Origin: Aquificaceae bacterium
GTDB lineage: Bacteria > Aquificota > Aquificia > Aquificales > Aquificaceae
Length of the DNA stretch: 64,000 nucleotides
Assembly (NCBI GenBank): GCA_037481935.1
Contig: JBBFKQ010000005.1
Span: 1 to 64,000, forward strand
Reading direction: 5' to 3'
Below the pieces are notes generated by a model, which was given only the letters and a program-made list of their open reading frames with translations, was not told the DNA's origin and did no database searches. The position numbers were made by a program, and so were the translations under genes. Of this stretch, positions 37,112 to 43,234 are shown in pieces. The stretch's first letter is position 1. Each line of letters begins with the position of its first letter.

Positions 37112-37326
37112 TCTTCCAGCACCTCGGAGAGTTTTATTTTCAGCTCTGGAAGGAGCTCAAACTCTTCCTCAAAGGAATAAACCTCCACAATACCCTTTTT
37201 GTGAAGGAAAGCCTTTCTGAGCCTCGGGTCTACCAGCAAAACCCTGTCCACTCCAAAGTCCAGAAGCTCCTGCACCTTTTCTTCCATCTCCGTGTAGGTG
37301 TTGGAGGGAGATAGGATCTCTATCAC
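37107..37326. repeat. Direct repeat copy B (3' part of second Uma2 gene)
   Basis: Partner of 36580-36799. The encoded C-terminal 69 residues of the two proteins differ at only two positions, whereas their first 105 or so residues differ at roughly half. Confidence 0.9.
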
Positions 37327-37638
37327 TAAATCGGGAGGCACTTCAAGCATACCTTTGGGTTTTTCCTTGAGCCTTTCTTTGCTTATGTATAGCACATCCA
37401 CCGCCCTTATGGTGAGGGGGTTCTTTCTTATCACAAGCCCCACATCACCCACTGCATAGTAGCCCTTTGTCTTTAGCTTGAGGTTAAAAAGCCAGTAAAA
37501 CCTGCCCTCATAGTCTCCATGTTCAAAGCCCGTAGGTGCCATTTCCACCACCTCGCCCTTGACGATTTCATAGAGCCCCTCTGGAAGTCTGCCCTTTACA
37601 AGGTCTTCGTAAGTGTAAGATTTTTCCTTCACCTGCAT
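37108..37638 (-). CDS. Uma2 family (DUF820) putative endonuclease, copy 2
   Basis: A 176-residue paralogue of the downstream gene with the same motifs (YEIVKGEVVEMAPTG, DVLYISKERL, PPDLVIEILSPSNTYTEMEE). The N-terminal half has diverged (for instance around the FYWLFNLKLKTKGYYAVGD segment), while the C-terminal part is almost the same as in copy 1. It starts 10 bp after purH, behind a TAAATT hexamer that contains the purH stop. Function unknown. Confidence 0.85.
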   Translation of the reverse strand: MQVKEKSYTYEDLVKGRLPEGLYEIVKGEVVEMAPTGFEHGDYEGRFYWLFNLKLKTKGYYAVGDVGLVIRKNPLTIRAVDVLYISKERLKEKPKGMLEVPPDLVIEILSPSNTYTEMEEKVQELLDFGVDRVLLVDPRLRKAFLHKKGIVEVYSFEEEFELLPELKIKLSEVLEE

Positions 37639-37645
37639 GATTATA

Positions 37646-37651
37646 AATTTA
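37646..37651 (-). promoter_or_regulatory. TAAATT box before Uma2 copy 2, containing the purH stop
   Basis: Minus-strand TAAATT at 37651-37646 includes the purH TAA (37651-37649); seven bases separate it from the ATG at 37638. Confidence 0.35.
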
Positions 37652-39166
37652 GTGTCTGAAGTGCCTTGTGCCAGTAAGGACCATTGCCATACTGTATTCG
37701 TTCACTGCCTGAATGACTTCCCTGTCCCTTATAGACCCACCTGGCTGAATTATGGCTTTTATACCCGCAGAGTGGGCTATGTCCACGCTGTCTCTGAAGG
37801 GCAGAAAAGCCTCAGAGGCAAGCACACCACCCTCCATGTCAAAACAGAACCTCTGAGCCTTTGCTATAGCACACCTTAGGCTGTCCACTCTTGAGGTATT
37901 CCCCGAACCTATACCAAGAGTTCTGCCACCCTTTGCTATCACCATAGCGTTGGACTTCACATACTTACATACCTTCCAGGCAAAAAGGAGGTCTTCCATT
38001 TCCTCTTCTGTAGGATGTCTTTCTGAAACTATCTCAAGCCTCTCATAATCAAAACCGTCTTCTTCTTGCAGTAAATAGCCTCCGCTTATCTTCTTTACAT
38101 CAAAAGACCTTGAAAAGCCAAGAGCCTGAATGAGCCTGAGATTTTTCTTCTTTGAGAGCAACTCAAGGGCATATTCCGAGAACTCAGGGGCTATAACCAC
38201 CTCAAGGAAAACTTCACTGAGCCTTTCTGCCAGCTCCTTTTCCACCCTGTCGTTGAAGGCCACAATGCCTCCAAAGGAAGACTCTGGGTCTGAGGAAAAG
38301 GCTTTTTCGTAGGCTTCATGCAGGTTTTTGCCAAGTGCTACTGCGCAGGGATTGTTGTGTTTGACTATAACGCAGGCAGGCTTTGAAAACTCGCTCACAA
38401 GTCTGAGGGCTGAGTCTGCATCAAGATAGTTGTTGAAGGACATTTCCTTACCCTGAAGAATTCTTGAACGCACTATACCAAGCTCTTCAAGGGGGTTTTC
38501 AAAGAGCCATCCCCTCTGATGGGGGTTTTCTCCATATCTCAGGTTCTTTACAAGCTTCGAGGGCAGGGCTGAATACACAGGCACAGAGTCTATCTCAAAG
38601 ATATCCGCCAGAGCCCGGGATATGAGGGCATCGTAATAAGCAGTAAGCGAAAAAGCCTTCACTGCAAGCATTTTTCTATCTTCCAGTGTGAGCTTTCCCT
38701 CTTTTATCTTCTGTGCCACCCACCCATAATCTGAGGGGTCTACCACCACAGCAACCCTGTAGAAGTTTTTTGCGGAGGCCCTTATGAGGGTTGGTCCCCC
38801 TATATCTATAAACTCCATAAGCTCCTGCTCCGTGAGGTCTTCTCTCAGCTTTTCTTCAAAGGGATATAGGTTTACCACCACGAGGTCTATGGGCTGTATG
38901 CCCAGATTCCTTATCTCTTCCATGTCCTTTTCCACCCAGTCTCTGTAGAGTATTCCTCCATGCACCGCAGGATGGAGGGTTTTGACCCTGCCATCCAGTA
39001 TTTCTGGAAAGTTGGTGAGCTCTTCCACAGGTTTCACCCTGTAGCCAAGGCTCTGGATAAACCTTGCAGTGCCCCCTGTGGAGATTATCTCGTAGTCTTT
39101 CTCATGGAGAGCTTCAAGCAAATTCTCAAGCCCCTCTTTGTAGTAAACAGAAATGAGTGCCCTCAT
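37649..39166 (-). CDS. purH: Bifunctional AICAR transformylase / IMP cyclohydrolase
   Basis: Catalyses the last two steps of purine synthesis to IMP. The N-terminal cyclohydrolase half (about 1-190) has STGGTARFIQSLGY, DGRVKTLHPAVHGGIL and DIGGPTLIRASAKN; the C-terminal transformylase half has LRYGENPHQRG, the catalytic KHNNPC motif and ASEAFLPFRDSVD. Length of 505 residues is normal. A TAAAAT box at 39181-39176 (minus) precedes the ATG by nine bases. Confidence 0.97.
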   Translation of the reverse strand: MRALISVYYKEGLENLLEALHEKDYEIISTGGTARFIQSLGYRVKPVEELTNFPEILDGRVKTLHPAVHGGILYRDWVEKDMEEIRNLGIQPIDLVVVNLYPFEEKLREDLTEQELMEFIDIGGPTLIRASAKNFYRVAVVVDPSDYGWVAQKIKEGKLTLEDRKMLAVKAFSLTAYYDALISRALADIFEIDSVPVYSALPSKLVKNLRYGENPHQRGWLFENPLEELGIVRSRILQGKEMSFNNYLDADSALRLVSEFSKPACVIVKHNNPCAVALGKNLHEAYEKAFSSDPESSFGGIVAFNDRVEKELAERLSEVFLEVVIAPEFSEYALELLSKKKNLRLIQALGFSRSFDVKKISGGYLLQEEDGFDYERLEIVSERHPTEEEMEDLLFAWKVCKYVKSNAMVIAKGGRTLGIGSGNTSRVDSLRCAIAKAQRFCFDMEGGVLASEAFLPFRDSVDIAHSAGIKAIIQPGGSIRDREVIQAVNEYSMAMVLTGTRHFRH

Positions 39167-39175
39167 GGAATTAAG

Positions 39176-39181
39176 ATTTTA
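39176..39181 (-). promoter_or_regulatory. TAAAAT box before purH
   Basis: Minus-strand TAAAAT at 39181-39176, nine bases upstream of the ATG. A GGAGGTGTT lies just upstream of the box (39187-39181), too far from the ATG to be a normal ribosome site. Confidence 0.4.
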
Positions 39182-39233
39182 ACACCTCCTGAAGCTATGG
39201 CGAAAAAACAGCTAATGCATATGCTATAAAGTA

Positions 39234-40325
39234 ATGGACCTGCAGCAGAGAATAAGGCTTATGTCAAGGCTTGCCAGCTTTGAGAGGGATGGGGACTATC
39301 ACTTTGAAAGCTGTATTTTTCATGCTTCCACTCCCAGGGGGAAGGTTCCAATCCTGAAGCTCATGCAGACCACCATGTGTGATAAGAACTGCGTATACTG
39401 CGCCTTCAGAAGAGACAGGGAGGAAACTGTCAGAATAGCACTCAAACCTGAAGAGGTGGCAAAGGGCTTTATGGAGCTTCACAGGGCAGGAAAGGCAAGG
39501 GGCTTGTTTCTCTCTTCGGGCATCTTTGGAAACCCAGAGTTCACCATGGAGAGAATGATAGACACAGCAAAAATACTCAGAGAAAAACATGGCTTTAGAG
39601 GATACATACACCTCAAGCTGATGCCAGGAGTCTCTCTGCAGACGGTAGAGGAGGCTGTAAGGGTGGCAGACAGGGTCTCCATAAACCTGGAGACTCCAAA
39701 GGAAGAGCGTCTTATGAGCATAGCAAAGGGCAAGAGCATCCTCAGGGACATGTTACCCAAGATAGAGTATGTGGACAGGCTCATAAGAGAAAACAGAGGA
39801 AAGAGCCAGATTACCCAGATGATGGTGGGTGTTGGTAATGAAAAAGACGAAGAGATAATAAGGGCTGTTGAATACCTTAACAGACGATTCAGGCTAAGCA
39901 GAGTATACTTCAGTGCCTTTTTCCCTGTTAGGGGAACGCCCCTTGAAAACAGAACTCCAGAAAACCCACTCAGGGAGCACAGGCTATATCAGGTGGACTT
40001 TCTCATAAGAGAATACGGCTTCAGGCTGGAGGATTTGAGAAAAATTCTCAGGGATGGAAACCTCCCCCTTGAAAAGGACCCGAAGACCGCATGGGCTGAA
40101 GCCAACACTCACCTTTTCCCCGTTGAAATAAACACTGCAGATTATGAAACTCTTATAAGAGTCCCCGGGATTGGTAAGGCGACTGCGAAAGAGATAATAA
40201 AGAGAAGAGGAGAAAAGAAGATAAGCACGCCTGCAGACCTCAGAGGTATAAGAAACCTCTCAAAGATTCTTCGCTACACGCTGCTTAATGGAAGGAGCTT
40301 CCACCAGAGGGGGCTTATTGCCTGA
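39234..40325 (+). CDS. Radical SAM protein with C-terminal helix-hairpin-helix, putative DNA repair/modification
   Basis: A 363-residue radical SAM enzyme. The cluster motif CDKNCVYC follows TTM, and the protein ends in a ComEA-like helix-hairpin-helix DNA-binding region (INTADYETLIRVPGIGKATAKEI). This combination matches the putative DNA modification/repair radical SAM family (TIGR03916 type). In many bacteria it is paired with a uracil-DNA-glycosylase-like protein, which is not adjacent here. Substrate unproved. It diverges from purH and overlaps lysA by 11 bp at its 3' end. Confidence 0.85.
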   Translation: MDLQQRIRLMSRLASFERDGDYHFESCIFHASTPRGKVPILKLMQTTMCDKNCVYCAFRRDREETVRIALKPEEVAKGFMELHRAGKARGLFLSSGIFGNPEFTMERMIDTAKILREKHGFRGYIHLKLMPGVSLQTVEEAVRVADRVSINLETPKEERLMSIAKGKSILRDMLPKIEYVDRLIRENRGKSQITQMMVGVGNEKDEEIIRAVEYLNRRFRLSRVYFSAFFPVRGTPLENRTPENPLREHRLYQVDFLIREYGFRLEDLRKILRDGNLPLEKDPKTAWAEANTHLFPVEINTADYETLIRVPGIGKATAKEIIKRRGEKKISTPADLRGIRNLSKILRYTLLNGRSFHQRGLIA

Positions 40326-41559
40326 GTATGTAGGAGTAGTCTTCTCTTTCCCTTATAACCCTGTAGGAGCCTTTTTCCACAAGCACCTCGCATGCCCTTG
40401 GCCTTACGTTGTAATGGGAAGACATGGCAAAGCCATAAGCACCTGCTGAGAGCACCGCCAGATACTCACCCCTCTCCACAGAAGGTATTTCCCTGTCAAG
40501 GGCAAGAAAGTCTCCCGTCTCGCAGATGGGTCCCACCACATCTGTTTTTATGTATGGTCTGTCTTTTTTCTCTACTGGCACTATGTGATGATACGCTTCA
40601 TACATGGCAGGTCTCACAAGGTCGTTCATGCCTGCATCCACGATAACAAAGTGCTTGTGTCCCTTGTCCTTTATAAATTGGACCTGAGTCAGAAGCACGC
40701 CCGCATTGCCCACCACAGACCTGCCGGGCTCCAGTATGAGCCTCGCCTTTACATCCTTCAGCACCGGCAATATTGCCTCTGCAAGGTCTGAAGGCTCAGG
40801 GTTTGACTGCTCAGGCTTGTATTTTATGCCCAGTCCTCCCCCAAGGTCCAGATACTCTATCTCAAAGCCTGCCTTTAGAAGGTCGTAGTAGAGCTCTACC
40901 ACTCTTTGAGAGGCTTCAATGTAAGGAGAGGTGTCCAGTATCTGAGAACCTATGTGGCAGTGGACACCAACCACCTGAAGGTTTTTCAGTCTGGCTGCAT
41001 ATTCATACTCTGCCTTTGCAGTCTTTATGTCCACACCGAACTTGCTCTTTTTCATGCCCGTTGATATGTAAGGATGGGTCTTGGGGTCCACATCTGGATT
41101 AACCCTTATGGCGATGCGTGCCTTTTTGCCCAGCCTTCCTGCAATTTCGTTGAGCACATCCAGCTCCATAAAGGACTCCACGTTGAACATGAGTATGTCA
41201 GCCTTTATGGCATCCTCCAGTTCGCATACAGTCTTACCCACACCTGCATACACAATTTTTGAAGGTTCAACTCCAGCCCTGAGGCTTGCATAAAGCTCAC
41301 CACCCGACACTATGTCAGCACCTGCACCCTCTTCCTTTGCAATGGAGATAATGTGAGGATTGAAATTTGCCTTTACCGCATAGCAGATAAGAGCCTGAGG
41401 GAAGGCATCCCTGTATGCCCTTATCCTGTCTCTAATGTATGTGCCACTGTAGACATAAAGTGGTGTTCCAAACTCTTCTGCAAGTGCCTTAAGAGATACA
41501 CCCTCAAGGTAAAGCCCTTCCTTTCTGTATTCAAGATAGGGGTTGTATTCTTTTAACAT
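40315..41559 (-). CDS. lysA: Diaminopimelate decarboxylase
   Basis: PLP enzyme of fold type III that makes L-lysine from meso-diaminopimelate. The PLP lysine is K63 in ICYAVKANFNPHI; GAGADIVSGGEL, HCHIGSQ, EPGRSVVGNAG and the CETGDF motif near the C terminus complete the active site. Length 414 is normal. A TATAAT box at 41573-41568 (minus) is eight bases before the ATG. Confidence 0.96.
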   Translation of the reverse strand: MLKEYNPYLEYRKEGLYLEGVSLKALAEEFGTPLYVYSGTYIRDRIRAYRDAFPQALICYAVKANFNPHIISIAKEEGAGADIVSGGELYASLRAGVEPSKIVYAGVGKTVCELEDAIKADILMFNVESFMELDVLNEIAGRLGKKARIAIRVNPDVDPKTHPYISTGMKKSKFGVDIKTAKAEYEYAARLKNLQVVGVHCHIGSQILDTSPYIEASQRVVELYYDLLKAGFEIEYLDLGGGLGIKYKPEQSNPEPSDLAEAILPVLKDVKARLILEPGRSVVGNAGVLLTQVQFIKDKGHKHFVIVDAGMNDLVRPAMYEAYHHIVPVEKKDRPYIKTDVVGPICETGDFLALDREIPSVERGEYLAVLSAGAYGFAMSSHYNVRPRACEVLVEKGSYRVIREREDYSYILRQ

Positions 41560-41567
41560 GGTGGAGT

Positions 41568-41573
41568 ATTATA
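41568..41573 (-). promoter_or_regulatory. TATAAT box before lysA
   Basis: Minus-strand TATAAT at 41573-41568 with eight bases (GTGGAGTA on plus) to the start codon; no Shine-Dalgarno site in the gap that would fit. Confidence 0.5.
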
Positions 41574-41642
41574 ACCCAGAAGGTGAAGGGCTTGCATCTA
41601 TTGTAAAGTATACATATTTTTTAAAAGAAAGGAGGTATAGAA

Positions 41643-42068
41643 ATGAGCCTTAAAAGCTTCGCAAGAAAAGAGGTGATTACACTCAGGCCTGATAACATGG
41701 TTTATGATGCGGTCAGGCTCATGAAGGAGAAAAATGTGGGAAGTGTGGTCATAGTAGACGAGGATAACAAGCCGGTGGGTATAATAACGGACAGAGATGT
41801 GGTTATAAGAGTGGTTTATGATGGACTTGATGTAAAAACCACTCCCCTTGAGAGAGTTATGACAAGGGGGCTTTCCGTTCTTGATGAAGATATGGGACTC
41901 TTTGAAGCCCTCAGGTTCATGAAGGACGAGGGCGTAAGGAGGTATCCAGTGGTAAACTCAGAGGGGAAGCTGACAGGCTTCTTTTCACTGGATGATGTGC
42001 TTTTCCTGCTTGGTAAGGAGCTGGCAGCGGTTGCAGACATAATAGCCAAGGAAAGTCCAAACCTTTAA
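41643..42068 (+). CDS. Two-CBS-domain protein
   Basis: A 141-residue stand-alone pair of CBS domains (about 5-65 and 70-130), with VYDAVRLMKEKNVGSVVIVDEDNKPVGIITDRDVV and a matching second half. Such proteins bind adenosine nucleotides and regulate partner enzymes; the partner is unknown. A strong AAGGAGGT site precedes the ATG. The 3' end overlaps pgsA by 4 bp. Confidence 0.9.
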   Translation: MSLKSFARKEVITLRPDNMVYDAVRLMKEKNVGSVVIVDEDNKPVGIITDRDVVIRVVYDGLDVKTTPLERVMTRGLSVLDEDMGLFEALRFMKDEGVRRYPVVNSEGKLTGFFSLDDVLFLLGKELAAVADIIAKESPNL

Positions 42069-42565
42069 GCCCTTCTCTCAAAGGTGATATACCTGACCGT
42101 ATAGTCATACATGGAAAGGTATGCCAGCAGAAGGGAAATCCAGAGCAGGAAGTTTGCATAGCCGTAGCCAAAGCAGAGGGCTATTAGCGTTAGAAACTCA
42201 AAGAAGGCCTTTGCCTTTCCAATGTAAGATGCAGGCATGGCATAACCCTTTTCCACCGAAAGGCTTCTGAGAAAGGATACAGAGAGCTCCCTCACAAGGA
42301 GTAGAAGGAAGGGCAAAAGCCCAATCTCGTGGCTATAGAGAAAGTAAGAAAGCACACCAAGGACGAAGATTTTGTCTACTAGTGGGTCAAGAAGCATCCC
42401 AACCTTACTCGCCTGATTGTTTCTCCTTGCGAGCCCACCATCCAGCCAGTCGGATATGCCAGCAACTACTACAAGAACTCCAGCAAGGCTTCTTCTGTCT
42501 TCCTCAAGCAGGTAAAGGGTGGGAATGAGAAGAAAAAGCCTGAAAAGGGTTATAAGGAGAGGCAT
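42065..42565 (-). CDS. pgsA: CDP-diacylglycerol-glycerol-3-phosphate phosphatidyltransferase
   Basis: Integral membrane enzyme for phosphatidylglycerol synthesis. The CDP-alcohol phosphotransferase signature is complete: SDWLDGGLARRNNQ followed by GMLLDPLVDK. Four or five membrane helices in 166 residues; slightly shorter than E. coli PgsA. It follows the lipoate-ligase-like gene by 9 bp with a TATAAA box that contains that gene's stop. Confidence 0.9.
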   Translation of the reverse strand: MPLLITLFRLFLLIPTLYLLEEDRRSLAGVLVVVAGISDWLDGGLARRNNQASKVGMLLDPLVDKIFVLGVLSYFLYSHEIGLLPFLLLLVRELSVSFLRSLSVEKGYAMPASYIGKAKAFFEFLTLIALCFGYGYANFLLWISLLLAYLSMYDYTVRYITFERRA

Positions 42566-42573
42566 GCACTTAT

Positions 42574-42579
42574 TTTATA
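42574..42579 (-). promoter_or_regulatory. TATAAA box before pgsA, containing the upstream stop codon
   Basis: Minus-strand TATAAA at 42579-42574 encloses the TAA stop (42577-42575) of the lipoate-ligase-like gene and lies eight bases before the pgsA ATG. Confidence 0.45.
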
Positions 42580-43216
42580 GCAGATTTTTTACCCTATCCA
42601 TGGTGTGTAGCAGATAGCCTTCTGGCACATTCAACTCTCTGAAGGTTATGACCCTTTCCCTGAGCAGGCGGGCATCAATGCCGGTAATTTTCTCAAACTC
42701 CCTGTATTCAAAGTCAACAAAAAGACTTCCATGTACGAGAAAGGCTCTATTGAGCATTCTCATGGCACAGGCAAGAACCTTCCTGCCCCCGAAGGTAATC
42801 TCTCCAAGGGTAGGATAAAAGTAGCAGAAAAAATCTTCATATGCACCCCTGTATCTGCTCATCTCAAATCCCGGATTTATTTCTCTCAGTGCCTGGAGAA
42901 TAAGATTCATAAAGTTTTTGTATATCTTTGTAAAACTGCCACCCCAGCTCTCCCTAAGCCCTGCGTAAGAAAAGGAGATATCCCAGCCATGAAGTAGAGC
43001 ACCACCACCCGTGGGTCTTTTTACCACCGGGATTGGAAGTTGGGGTTCTTCCTGAGAATACCCTACGCTCAGGGTAGGCTCAGCCCATCTGTAAAGTCTA
43101 AAAGCTGGGCTTCCTGTTTTTTCAGCCATCAACAGATTTTCCCAGTCTTTCTCCATGTTCTCCCTTCCTCTCAGGGCTTCAACATAAGATAAATCATAGG
43201 TTTTGGACCTTTCCAC
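42575..43216 (-). CDS. Lipoate-protein ligase / octanoyltransferase family protein
   Basis: A BPL_LplA_LipB-fold protein. The substrate loop is RPTGGGALLHGWDISFSY, the strand GRKVLACAMR replaces the usual NGKKIxGSAQ, and HGSLFVDF follows. A cysteine in FFCYFYPTLGEITFGG resembles the catalytic cysteine of LipM octanoyltransferases, while the lysine of LplA is in GRKV. It could attach octanoate or lipoate, feeding LipA at the start of the window. I use the GTG at 43216 because a TAAAAT box lies seven bases upstream; a TTG at 43249 would extend it by 11 residues into the opposing gene. Confidence 0.75.
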   Translation of the reverse strand: MERSKTYDLSYVEALRGRENMEKDWENLLMAEKTGSPAFRLYRWAEPTLSVGYSQEEPQLPIPVVKRPTGGGALLHGWDISFSYAGLRESWGGSFTKIYKNFMNLILQALREINPGFEMSRYRGAYEDFFCYFYPTLGEITFGGRKVLACAMRMLNRAFLVHGSLFVDFEYREFEKITGIDARLLRERVITFRELNVPEGYLLHTMDRVKNLL

Positions 43217-43234
43217 GGTTAATATTTTAAAGTT
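43217..43234. promoter_or_regulatory. Overlapping divergent -10 boxes, lipoate-ligase-like gene / AAA+ gene
   Basis: Eighteen bases separate the GTG at 43216 from the ATG at 43235. TAAAAT on the minus strand (43229-43224) is seven bases from the GTG; TATTTT on the plus strand (43223-43228) is six bases from the ATG. The boxes overlap. Confidence 0.4.
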
